Origin: Azorinus chamasolen
Lineage: Eukaryota > Mollusca > Bivalvia > Cardiida > Solecurtidae
NCBI GenBank assembly: GCA_963576725.1
Contig: OY755252.1
Coordinates: forward strand, 42,921,552-42,985,551
Reading direction: 5' to 3'
Length of the DNA stretch: 64,000 bases
Below are positions 45,945-56,389 of this stretch, piece after piece (positions within the stretch are counted from its first letter, which is position 1; each line of letters begins with the position of its first letter). A program made the position numbers and the translations under genes. The notes beneath the pieces were generated by a model, which worked only from the letters and a program-made list of their open reading frames with translations, was not told the DNA's origin and did not search any database.

Positions 45945-47340
45945 AAACATACCAAAGAAGATCCCTGAATATATATACGTACGTCTTTGAATATGTATAT
46001 ACGTACTTAACTGAATATGCATATATGTACCATTCCGGACATGCCTATATGTACTTTTAAGAATATACCTATGCATGTATGTACTTTTCAGCATATGACT
46101 ATACATGTATGTACTTTTACGAATATGCCTATACTTACATGTACTTTTCGTAGTATGTCTATCTGTACTTTTCCAAACCTGCCTATATGCACTTTTCTGC
46201 ATATGCCTATTGTTGTTTTCGAATATGCCTATATGTGCTTTGCCGAATTATGCCTTTATGTACTTTGCAAAATATGCTTTTATGCTTTTTTCCATATGCG
46301 TTTCTCCAGATATGTCCATAAGAACGTCTTCCGATGGGCATATTTATGTTGTTCTCTAGATGAGAACATATGTACTTTCCGACTATGCCTATATGTACTT
46401 TTCTGAACGGCCCTTTATGTGCCTATATGTACTTCTTCAAAAGCGCCTATAAGATAATAATAATCTTTATTTCCTCCAGATCAGGAGAGCATAGAAATAT
46501 TTTACATACAAACACAGTAAACAAGTACAATCACAAATGTTATTTACAGTACAATGAACACTGAACAAAACATGAATGCGACGATTTACAATGATAATGA
46601 TGAAAGTGATGATGACTATGAGTGCTGATGACGATGTGTTATGACTACAGTATAGATGTCATGTGCCATTCCTCTGTCGAAACAGACAGACGGCTAACGT
46701 CCTTAGCCTTTTCCTTACTGAAAATTTCAGCATGATTTGATCCGACAACCACTCCGTTTTTATGTACGTAATTCTTCAAATGTGCCTTCTCTGAAAATAC
46801 CTATGTGTACTTTTCCAAATATGCCTATAATTATGTGTACTTCTCCAGATATGTCTATATGTTCTTCTTCAGTCATGCTTATGTATACGTCTCCAGATAT
46901 GCCTATATGTCTTCTCCAGATGTCCTATATGTACATGTACTTCTTCAAATATGCCTATAAGTTCTTCTCGGAATATTAATGTAAGTACTTCTCTGAATAT
47001 GCTTAGATGTACTTCTCCGAAAACGCCTATATGTACATCTTTAGATGTGCATGTACATTGTATGTATTTCTCCTAATATGCCTATATAATATTATTATCT
47101 GAATATCCCTATACATATGCATGTAGAGTCAAACTCGGTTATAACGAATTCCAAGGGACTGAAGGATTTACTTCGCTATATATATTGTAAACAATATTCG
47201 TGCTATTAAAATGACTGTTCAAAACTTTAATATACCGAAATTCAGACAAGCAAATGAATATGCACTTCTCCGAACATGCCTAAATGTACTTTTTCCAGAT
47301 ATGCCTATATGTACTTACCCGATTATGCCTATATGACATG
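45945..47340. repeat. Degenerate minisatellite, 'atgcctatatgtactttt' unit
   Basis: Roughly 24-bp units (gaatatgcctatatgtactt plus ttc or a variant) run across the region, with frequent length changes. Two blocks break it: about 46450-46780 (an unrelated insertion starting aataataatctttatttcct) and about 47126-47260 (caaactcggttataacgaat, one end of a CAGT-like element). The unit length keeps one frame open, which creates the 129-codon ORF at 46017-46406; that ORF is not regarded as a gene. Confidence 0.82.
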
Positions 47341-48572
47341 ATAGTATTAGATTATGTTTGACAAGCTTATTAACGTAACATATTGACCAATGCTTTTTGT
47401 GTGTGACTGTCGTTCATTTTCTTAGATGCGCTGATGTGTTGCGCATTGGCGTAACCAGATTGCACTCTCGTCGCTAGACTATCTTGTATTTATCGTAACC
47501 AGAGATAGTTCTCGGTTGACTTGCAGTGATCTCCCTTGTCACTTCGTGTGGTCATCTTCATCTCTTCAGCGTAGCGATGCGTTGGAGGTTGGTTGACTAC
47601 TTTTCTGGTTCAGAAAAAATATTTGTCGCATAGAATGGTATGTCAATATACTCAGGCGGTTATTGGAACAGCTAAAATATTTACCAAATATGATAAAGTT
47701 AATCCGTATTTTGAGTGTCTTATCACAAGTCAGGTTTAATGAATTTTCATAACCAAACATGGAAATTATTGCTGCAATATTGACTTGAAATTGTTCATTA
47801 CCGAACACATTGTTGGGAAAGGTCTAAAACCAGGTAAACTGATACGCGATATCTCTCTTTAACCCCTACAACGCTTTCCGAGACTTGACTTCCTTTTGCA
47901 AACATTTTGGATCTAGATGAGACCCAGAGTAACTTGGCGTCTGATCAGGATCCAAACTGTTTGACACTAAGTCAATAGTTTCTAAAAATATTGATCGAAT
48001 TAGAAGTAGTCCAAAATTAATGCACAAGATATAAATTTCAGCAGACAATTTTTTTCCACAGCGGGGTGAGAGCTAGTTCTGTTCACGCTAGCGACGAAAT
48101 TATGATAATCTTAATACATTTAAACACTTTAGACCCAGATGAGACGTCGAGTGTAACGGTGGCTCATCAGGATCCAAACTGTTTAACATCTTTACGATAT
48201 TTTTAGAAAAGATGAAAGACAAATTGACTTTAAAGATTGTAACAAAACAACACGTTTGACAGACAATTAGCCTACTGCTACTACAGACAGCATGCAAAGA
48301 GATCAATGGATGATTATACTTTTATAAACGTTTGCAGAAGCACCTGATCAAATTACAGAAGTCGTTGACAGTTATATCGTAAAACTGAGGGCGTTGGTGA
48401 AGGAGAAAGTGTCATTTTAAACAAATTGTAAATCTGTAATTTACATCATTGCAAATCATTAGACGCTCGGTGTCTTGAAGATAGAAGATTGTTAGTGTAA
48501 TGTAATTGTATATAGTAAGTTAACTTTTGGTCATGCCAGAAACTTTAGAATCAATTCTATATATTTGCACAG
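47341..48572. other. No gene; two decayed B elements
   Basis: B-like hairpins near 47897-47970 (gatgagacccagagtaactt, caaactgtttgacac) and 48129-48187 (gacccagatgagacgtcgag). The remaining sequence is unassigned. Confidence 0.5.
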
Positions 48573-48640
48573 GCAACCAGAGCAGACCCTGATTAGACGG
48601 CTCCTACAGACGGCTCTTGGTCTGGGTCTATCCTGTTTGC
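48573..48640. repeat. A-type hairpin, 68 nt, decayed centre
   Basis: gcaaccagagcagaccctga to ctgggtctatcctgtttgc. The centre is changed (cggctcctacagacggctc) but the total length is kept. Confidence 0.65.
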
Positions 48641-48827
48641 AAAGGCGTGGAAAGGTGTATCTATATATAGATAGTACATTGCTACCAGTAATTATGTAGC
48701 AAGCCGTGCAGACCTCGGGCCTATCTTGTAGAAGATATACGAAAAGTTTTAACATTTTGTTGGCCGAAATAAGAATAAATGGATCCAACAGCAAATAAGG
48801 TTCGTAGTACATGTACCTGGTGAATAT

Positions 48828-49030
48828 TCTAAATCCCCTCTAAACCGGGATTCTAGCAGAGAGGAATTTTGATACTTTTAAGCATGTGGCTGCTTAATGC
48901 AGTGTGAAAGTCATGCAGAAAGCTCCTAGAGGAGCTTTCTGCATTACTTTCACCCTGAATTAAGCTGCCACCTGTCTCCAAGACCGATATTTATACTAAA
49001 TTTAACGTCCGGTTTAGAGAGGTTTTACAG
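48828..49030. mobile_element. CAGT element, family G
   Basis: Left end decayed (taaatcccctctaaaccggg), right end ggtttagagaggttttacag. Core aaagctcctagaggagcttt between ggctgcttaatgcagtgtg and its complement. Confidence 0.72.
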
Positions 49031-49867
49031 TATTCATGTAAGATGGCATCTTGAATCTTTGTTTGCTGACTTTTTATAATGATATACATATAAATGCATA
49101 GTTTCTTGGATCTTATCATATAGAAGAAACTGTAGAAGTATGTCTATATAATTCCATAAACAAACAGAACATATCCTATTCACACGACTCCTGCAAGATC
49201 CGTCTGATCTGGGTCTACTCTGTACGCAAGGGCGTGAAAAGGTTTGTCCGGTAAAAGGTGAACAGCAGCATGCGTTTAGATAATTGTATCGACATTACAA
49301 AGTTGGGAAACATTCGCAGCGGAAATTGCAAACATCCCACAACAGGGTTATATAAATAATTTCACAAATAACCGGCATCGTTGCCAGAGAGGCACACCTT
49401 ATAGTTTTAATGACGGACGCCTCCATACAACCGATGCAGGTGTGTCGTAGCCAATTCGATTTGGCTAAGACTTGTTTTAATATGGCCAGTTCACATGTAG
49501 CCAACTAGCTTACCTTTAGACTGCTTAGGAAAATGTGGCTAATTTTGAAAAACGTTTGGACCCAGATGAGGCGCAAACTAACACAGTATATCAGTACATA
49601 TATTTAACCTGTATGACACATTTATTTTCATAGATAAATTAATTTTAAGTGTTCCTTGTATTTTGAAAAAGAAAAAAGTACACAAAAATCTGTGCAAACA
49701 AAGATTTGGCTATGACTCAGCATGCTGAAGATTGTTACTGGTCGTTTTGCATTTACGCGTTTCAGTCCTTTGTCTGTTATTAATGACAGGTACCACCTGG
49801 TAATTAAGCCAGAGAATAACGTGTCTTTTAAGTATAAATGAACCCTGCCCAGCGAAAACCAACATCA
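49031..49867. other. No gene; decayed A hairpin near 49163
   Basis: caaacagaacatatcctatt to gggtctactctgtacgc at 49163-49230. The rest shows no convincing coding sequence. Confidence 0.45.
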
Positions 49868-50110
49868 ACCCTTTCCCTGTTGAATATTCGTGTAATAAAT
49901 AATGACATCGTGAATATTTATAAGCTGAATTATTATAATGACATATTTACATACATGTATTGGTTTGGATAGAAACTATAGAGACAGATCTATTATAATT
50001 TCATAAGCAAACAGAGCAGACCCTGATCAGATGGCTCCTATAGGAGCCATCTGATCTGGGTCTACTCTGTTTGGAAATGCATGAAAACGAAGTTTCATTA
50101 GCTAAAAGAT
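49868..50110. mobile_element. TTAA-type element, family A, right end lost
   Basis: Left caaccctttccctgttgaat, hairpin 50007-50074 (68 nt) with gatggctcctataggagcca. The expected agggaaagggttaa at the right is absent. Confidence 0.7.
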
Positions 50111-50644
50111 TATGGCTTTGTGAGCAATGTAGATCTATATAAGCCGTTACGTCTTGACACGCGGCGTCTGACCAGATTATACACGGTCACACACGTCAGC
50201 AGAACAGAATAGGTCTTGAAGGGTTGCAAACAATACATAACTAAGCAGACAATGCGTCGGTTTATCTGGTTCTTCACTGTTGCACATCTTCATGGATTGT
50301 TTTGTATAGTGTTCAGATTTACTGTTTGATACTGTGGCAAGCGCACATTTATATTTTAAGAACAAGTTTAACTATTTCAATGCCGCCTATTCTTGTTTGC
50401 CTAAAGGTGTTTTCTGATTTAATGTTCATTGTTGGAATTTCCATTTTTGTTCTAAATCGCAAACAGTTTCACACAATTTGTAAAGGTAATCGCGGATTCA
50501 CTATTGGCTGTGAAAGATTAAAAATAAATCAATGAATAAATAAATAAATCAGGTGTGAATATATACGGTAACCTTTTTTAAAGAGTATAGACCAATCTAG
50601 GCAGACGATACATTTGCGGGCGAAAATGTTACTTGGTGTGAGTG
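50111..50644. other. Nothing recognised
   Basis: AT-rich sequence; the short ORFs at 50177-50365 and 50302-50535 have no family features. Confidence 0.4.
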
Positions 50645-50878
50645 TTAACCCTCAGAAATAATGAATGTATACATATTATATTGCCCATTTTGTTTCTATA
50701 TAATGACAATTTGGACAACAAAATAGTTTACCATGGCAGAAACTCTAGAAACAGATTTATATGATTCCAACAGAAAACACAGCAGAACACGGTCGGACAG
50801 CCCCTGTATGAGTCGTCTAATTTTGGACTATTCTGCTGCAAAGGCATAAAAATGCCTTCTTGTCAGGTAAAGGGTTAA
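50645..50878. mobile_element. TTAA element, family A, decayed
   Basis: ttaaccctcagaaataatga to tcaggtaaagggttaa. The hairpin is hard to see (gacagcccctgtatgagtcg). Confidence 0.65.
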
Positions 50879-51220
50879 ATCTTGCGAGTTTTTGCCTGTA
50901 TAAGTAGTCCGAAAGAAGACCCCCACAGAAAACGACATGTCGCGGGGTATTAGCTAATCACTCACCGGCATTTATCGACGGTGCGAATGACGTCATCAAT
51001 ACCCTCCTCGACTGTGTTATATTGGTTCGGATCCAATGAACTTAAAATATTGAACCCTCAAACAATAACTATTAGCTTGGTGATTTGTGGTTAATTCAGT
51101 TTATAAACTTTAAAGATCCCTTGGAAAGTCAGACCAGTTCTAGAGTTAATTTATTTGGGCGTTTTAATGCTTCGTAACTAGGAATATGTACTAAGGATTA
51201 AGCTATAACAAATTGATATA
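50879..51220. other. Nothing recognised
   Basis: Slightly more G+C near 50940-51000 (cgacatgtcgcggggtatta, a short palindrome). No ORF worth calling. Confidence 0.4.
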
Positions 51221-51425
51221 CAGTAAAAAGTCGATACTACGAACACTTGAACAGGTACAGTACCATAATTGATCTTTAACACAGGTGACAGCTTAATGCA
51301 GGATGAAAAGCATGCAGAAAGCTCCTCTATGAACTTTCTGTATGACTTTCACCCTGTATTAAGCAATCACATGTCTACAAAGACATAAATAAATAAAGAC
51401 ATAAATTACTAAAAAAGGTTCACTG
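51221..51425. mobile_element. CAGT element, family F, 205 bp, decayed
   Basis: cagtaaaaagtcgatactac to aaaaggttcactg, TA flanks, core aaagctcctctatgaacttt. Confidence 0.72.
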
Positions 51426-51693
51426 TACTACGAAACTGTGATGACGTGGTGGTGTCTCGTCAGGGCCCAAGCTGTTTGATATTCTGCCAATAGATTCTTT
51501 AAGACTTTATCGTATAGGAAGTAGTGAAAATTTCACCAGATCCAAACTTGAGCCTGATTACATTTTTTTGCAATAGAAATAAAAAACAAGCATAGGAAAA
51601 CGGTTATTTTGTAAATTGAAATAAATGTTTTGATATAGAATGTAATAACAATTGGTTTGCATTTAACTCGTTATACTCCACTAACTTTTAGTT

Positions 51694-51823
51694 GATGCTG
51701 AGTTCGTTCTCAAGATTTTGATTGGCCAGATTTGAGCCTTTGGCTCAAATCTGACCAATCAAATACTTGAGAACTCAAAACTGACCAATCAAAAGCTTGA
51801 GAACGAACTCAGACTCAACTAAA
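51694..51823. repeat. L-type foldback, 130 bp
   Basis: Outer arms gagttcgttctcaagatttt and gcttgagaacgaactcagac. The inner palindrome is agatttgagcctttggctca. An extra internal copy of one arm segment (acttgagaactcaaaactga) is present. Confidence 0.75.
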
Positions 51824-51939
51824 AAGTTTTATAAGCATGGACCCTGAAGGACCTGTCGGGTTCTAGTCTGTCCTGTTCGCTCATGAACTTATATACGAGT
51901 AGATATAATTCTACAATTTCTTCCAGGACCAAAACTTCC

Positions 51940-52125
51940 ACAGAGTTACAGATAAACTTGCGTACTCAAGTACTAAACTCGTCATTTCTCCACCAGCCTC
52001 TATGTCGTGTCCACTCTTTAGAAGAATCTTCTCTTCGAAACGATTCTAATGAGTGGTCACATCATAGGGGTTGGTGGAGACTTAAAGAAGTTATGTTTGC
52101 AAAATATCAAATTCCTTAATCTAAG
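51940..52125. mobile_element. H-type element
   Basis: cagagttacagataaacttg, catttctccaccagcctcta, then the inner hairpin tgtccactctttagaagaat and gattctaatgagtggtcaca, then ggttggtggagacttaaag. Other copies: 3150-3265/21220-21350, 11018-11115, 17085-17180, 31497-31684, 53800-53980 and 61499-61640. Confidence 0.7.
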
Positions 52126-52789
52126 GTAAATGCCAAGTTTAAAGGTGTTTCAGACTATAATAAAAAATACCGAAGCATGTTATGCATGAAAATCCAACTT
52201 TCATACATGTTTTAATGAAAATCAGCACCAAGGTCATGACCTTTGCAAGTGATTTGTTTTGAGTTAGATGGAAAATTCGAAACTAAAGGACTCTGCATTT
52301 AAGTGCAATTAAGTGAAAAAGAGTGAAATTTTGGCTAGGGTCAAACACATGGAAATGTGAAAGAAAGAGATGGTTACCTCATTGTTTTAATTTTATTTGC
52401 TGATGGTAGTGGGTCTGGGGAAGCAGGAGACAGTTTGCGCTAAGGCCATAAGGCGCCAAAGCAGTATGCAATTTTTTGTCGGAAAAACATGTTTTCGGGC
52501 CTTTTTTAATGAATTTTGGCGACCAAAACAAACTGAAAAACTAGTCAAAATTTAGTTTGAATACATGTTTACTAGGAATTTTTGTAGCATTTTCCATCCT
52601 TTTGGGGCTTGTCTCTGGGGCTAGGGTCTTTATTTGTTTCATGTGTGTTTGAAAGGGACAGAATTACAGTGAAACAGTGGCGGGGTGTCTAGCTCGGCTG
52701 AAATTGACAACCTTCTGTGTACTGCCCCTTATGTGGAGTTGTGCTTCCATAGTTCATAATGACAAAAAACATATTCAGCTATATAAGTA
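52126..52789. other. Unclassified, possibly repeat-derived
   Basis: Contains gtgggtctggggaagcagga and aaggccataaggcgcc near 52410-52460. No ORF of length or family was recognised. Confidence 0.35.
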
Positions 52790-52955
52790 CAGTCTATAAC
52801 GGCCACTAAATTCTGTTAATTAGTTGGTATTTATGGCAGGTGGCTGCTTAAAGCAAGGTGATAGTAAAACAGAACGCTCCTACAGGAGCGTTATGTTTAA
52901 CTTTCCCCTTGCTTTAAGCAACCACCTGCCTTCAACACAAAATATTTTATGGTGT
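52790..52955. mobile_element. CAGT element, family C, right end lost
   Basis: Starts cagtctataacggccacta and has core aacgctcctacaggagcgtt. After caacacaaaatattttatg the expected right end is absent. Confidence 0.7.
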
Positions 52956-53121
52956 AACTGACACATCAAACTAAACTACATGTATATCAGAAACGTGGAA
53001 AATGGAATCATACTTTACTACTCTTTCATCTATGAAACCAGAGACTTAAATTTCTCACAGATATTATCACACTCCAGTGCGAATATTGTAACAGGGCAAC
53101 TGCATGGTGGGGGAGAGTATT

Positions 53122-53192
53122 GCCCGACAGAGACTCGTGTTCAGGACCGCTGGCTCGCCGTGTCAACACTTTATTCACTGAACTAGCGAGCC
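53122..53192 (-). pseudogene. Strongly diverged tRNA-like repeat
   Basis: On the minus strand GGCTCGCTAGTTCAGTGAA resembles an acceptor plus A box, and GACACGGCGAGCCAGCGGTC parallels the anticodon-variable part of the other copies. The T arm and the 3' acceptor strand no longer pair well. Confidence 0.4.
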
Positions 53193-53209
53193 AACCATAG
53201 CCGACTTAA

Positions 53210-53695
53210 TTAACCCTTTACTCCATGAATATTCATAACGGACTCTTACTATTATGGATGTTAATGAACTAATTATAATCATTTCATACTGTCATATAAA
53301 ACGAGTGGATACATAGCTATGCCTGCTAGTATATAGAATTAGGTCTAAGATATTCTATTAGCAACTGGGGAGGTCTGTCCACTTCAGACGGGTCCTACAG
53401 GAGCCGCCTGATCTAGGTCTACTCTGTTTGTAAATGTGTAGTTCCCTTTTATTTGTAAAAGTTTTTTTGCACGCCTTTGGAAACAGCTAGAGTAGATCCA
53501 GATCAGGCGGCTCCTATAGGAGCCGTTAGGCCAGGGTCTGCTATGTTTGCTTATGGAATTTAGTTGTTTTTATTTTACATTTCCCACCGTGTTGAAAAAC
53601 AACATACTCTTCCATGTTCCATTTTATTGGTTCTGCTCTTGAATATTAATGAGGTGATATAGTCTTGAACAAAAGTTAAACAGGGAAAGGATTAA
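53210..53695. mobile_element. Two adjoining family A elements
   Basis: Starts ttaaccctttactccatgaa and ends aacagggaaaggattaa. Two hairpins: one near 53360-53430 (gacgggtcctacaggagccg) and one near 53478-53552 (ggcggctcctataggagccg). No internal TTAA boundary remains between them. Confidence 0.7.
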
Positions 53696-53799
53696 CTCAC
53701 GCATCACACTTGAAGTTACCCAAACTTGTCTGTTTAGAAGCAACTAAAAGCTGGGATGTTTGTTACACAAACACTTACTTTATATTACATTGTATATGA

Positions 53800-53980
53800 A
53801 AACTAAGCAGAGGTCCACATAATTAAGATGCGTACATAAAACATTGTCAAGAATAACTTCTTCATTTCTCCACCAAACCCTAGAATATTCTAAAGAGTGG
53901 TCACAGAATAGGGTTTGATGGAGAAATGGCGAGTTTGGTTTTTGAGTACTCACCTTTACCTGTAGCTCTGCTAAGAGTTT
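53800..53980. mobile_element. H-type element
   Basis: gcagaggtccacataattaa, catttctccaccaaacccta, then ggtttgatggagaaatggcg and acctgtagctctgc. The inner hairpin is reduced to attctaaagagtggtcacag. Confidence 0.65.
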
Positions 53981-54077
53981 CATATGTGGCTTGCAACAAT
54001 TTCTAAAATAAAAATAGGCACTGACATTTCCCCCACATTTTCTACTTGGTCTGGGTCCCTGCTTATAACGTTTTTTT

Positions 54078-54195
54078 AGTTGAGTCTGAGATCGTTCTCA
54101 AGCTTTTGATTGGTCAGATTTGAGTTCTCAAGCTTTTGATTGGTCAGATTTGAGCCTGACCAATTAAAAACTTGGGAACGAACTCAGACTCAAAA
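54078..54195. repeat. L-type foldback with duplicated arm
   Basis: gttgagtctgagatcgttct then two copies of caagcttttgattggtcaga, mirrored by gggaacgaactcagactcaa. Confidence 0.72.
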
Positions 54196-55091
54196 TAGAC
54201 ACATGCTCTTACAGATAATGATACTTATTATGCAGCTTCACTACAATCATAAATAAATTGATTGAATGCTCGGGAAAATGTATTTTTATATTGGTCTGAG
54301 TCTAAAAGCAAATTTACTGAGTAAGCGCATATCAATCTTTACTTAATTATCTCGGAAAATTATCTAAATAAATTCTAAGGCTTTGTTAAAAAAAACATTT
54401 TGATTGTGTTTTTATTATTTTTTATTATTTATTCAAAGCCAATAAACCTCAGATCCATACACTAAAGTTTGGGATCAAATGTCTCTTTTAGGAATTCCTT
54501 ATTCCGCTCGTGTTTTTTTTTCCAAGTTTTATTCAATAAATGGGCCCGCATATGGGCATGAGTCATATAAACAAATAACAAACACAAGAGCAAAACATAC
54601 ACAAGACTAGAATATAAAATTGCAGAGCTCCAGGCAAGATGAAAACATACTAATTCTAATCCCTGCAGTATTTATTTATAAGGAAAGCAAGCTCGGGGGA
54701 GTTCCGTGGGATTTAAGGTAGGTAACTGCAACAACTAATTGAAGAAAAATCTTCATTGATTACTTCCCATTTCCCTAGCATACCCATAACCTCCATAGAC
54801 CAAATGATATGAAAACACTATCAATAATACAGTGTGCAAAATAAACAGCATATGTATTGTCGATAAGGTTTGACCTGGCACTGCATGAATATTCCGCCTT
54901 TTTCCGTAAGCTGTTTTTATCCTTCCAAACACACACGTGAAACACGCATCACTATCACGGTTTTTCATCGACGAAAGTCGGCGGAAATTGATGAGTGCCA
55001 GTTCAAACCTTGCGGATAATATCATTGTAGTAATATTCGTCACAACTGCATTACTGCGAGGAGTTAATTTAAAGATACTTAAACACCCCTA
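54196..55091. other. No gene called
   Basis: Contains an AT-rich tract (54390-54430) and tttattcaataaatgggccc. The 96-codon ORF at 54753-55043 (minus) has one hydrophobic stretch but no recognised family, and its composition is not convincing. Confidence 0.4.
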
Positions 55092-55309
55092 TTAACTCTT
55101 TGCATGCTAAGTAATTTTTCGTCTGCAACAATTGACGTCTGCTTCAATTCTTAAAATAAACTTTCTCTCATTTTTTTGCAAAAATATGGTCAAGATAACA
55201 AACAGTTTGGATCCTGGTGAGACATACGCCGCATTATGCGGCGTCTAATCTGGATCCAAACTGTTTACATAGGTAATCCCAGTTTCGCCGCTAGCGTGCA
55301 AAGAGTTAA
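55092..55309. mobile_element. TTAA element, family B, 218 bp
   Basis: ttaactctttgcatgc mirrored by gcgtgcaaagagttaa. Hairpin acagtttggatcctggtgag with centre gccgcattatgcggc, the same centre as in 2142-2360. Confidence 0.85.
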
Positions 55310-56020
55310 AATTGCAGGTATCAGGTTAACAGATATGCTGTTCTGTGCATTGCATAATCTCCATGTCACAAAACCAAAAAAGTTCAGAAATACAGAGAAA
55401 CTTACATTACCACAGTTTTAAAACCGAGTGAACACCAATGCTTTCACATGTAGTAATAGTATTCACCTGCTCCATACAAATTTGATACTTAGACACAGAA
55501 CATGTTTTCCAAATAGTTAAGTCTTGCCTAGAGCTCCGTTTTACAAACATAACAAGTATCAAAAGTTAATCAAATTGATTTTAAAATTTAACTATATAAT
55601 ACATTTGTAGTTAACATGTCATATATATATATAGGCCTACAATATAATTCAACAATTTCCTTTTTTCATTTGATCAGTACATAGGAACATAAGCATTATG
55701 TCAATCCGGCCACATATTTCCTTTTTAAAAATCTCATTTTTAAAGGTTCTGCAATGTAAAATATGAATGTTCATGTCAGAAATAATCTAGATCTATATGA
55801 ATGCTAATTACATTATTTTTTTTATAATATTTAGCGCATGAACATAGAAATTTTGGTAATAGCAGAAAGTGTACGTACATGTCTAAATTATATCGTAAGC
55901 AAAAGGAGCAGACCCCGATAAAAAAAAACTCCTACAGAAGCCGTCTGATCTGGGTCTACCCAGTTTTTTGCAAATACGCGGAAGTTTTATACTTATGGAG
56001 GAATGAGCTAAAATAGTATG
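55310..56020. other. No gene; decayed A hairpin at about 55898-55972
   Basis: gcaaaaggagcagaccccga to ggtctacccagttttttgc. The rest is AT-rich and unassigned. Confidence 0.5.
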
Positions 56021-56335
56021 ATATAGAACCAGCATTATGCTGGATGATTGTACGGTGTGGAGAGGGTTCCCCGACCCTTACACACCAATGACGGGGATAA
56101 TAAACGAGGTCTCGTCATTATAGCAGGACCCGAAAAAAAAGTATCAAAATATAGTAATGATGATGATTGATGACGCGGCAATGGAATTGTTTTACCCTTG
56201 CCGATTATGCGTACTTTTCACTATAATTTGATTCACATGATACACAGCCCGACGTGAAAATCAAAAACCGATTGTAAAAATAGGGAGAAAAACGTCCAGA
56301 AAAGATACGAGACCCGCTTCATTTATACTAGAAAT
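56021..56335 (+). promoter_or_regulatory. Probable SMNDC1 upstream/5'UTR region
   Basis: This is the roughly 300 bases before the SMNDC1 start codon. It is noticeably less repetitive than its surroundings and somewhat richer in G+C (for example tgacggggataata and acgtccagaaaag). No clear TATA box or start site can be fixed by eye. The call rests mainly on position. Confidence 0.35.
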
Positions 56336-56389
56336 ATGGCAGACGACTTGCAGAAGAATTTGTCAACATATAAACTTCAACTTCAACAG
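56336..56389 (+). CDS. SMNDC1: SMNDC1 coding exon 1
   Basis: 54 bases, 18 codons, start context gaaatATGG. It is followed directly by the donor gtaaca at 56390. It ends in phase 0 with a run of glutamines (KLQLQQ), matching the first exon boundary expected for the family. Confidence 0.9.

Noticed and set aside
46017..46406. 129-codon ORF with repeated MPICTF-like motifs
   Set aside because: Produced by a ~24-bp minisatellite whose unit length keeps the frame; shifted frames are also partly open.
45945..47340. CRISPR-like array
   Set aside because: Units are contiguous and degenerate without unique spacers, and the sequence is eukaryotic.
54753..55043. 96-codon minus-strand ORF with a hydrophobic stretch
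   Set aside because: No recognisable domain and no promoter or splice context; length is within chance for AT-rich DNA.
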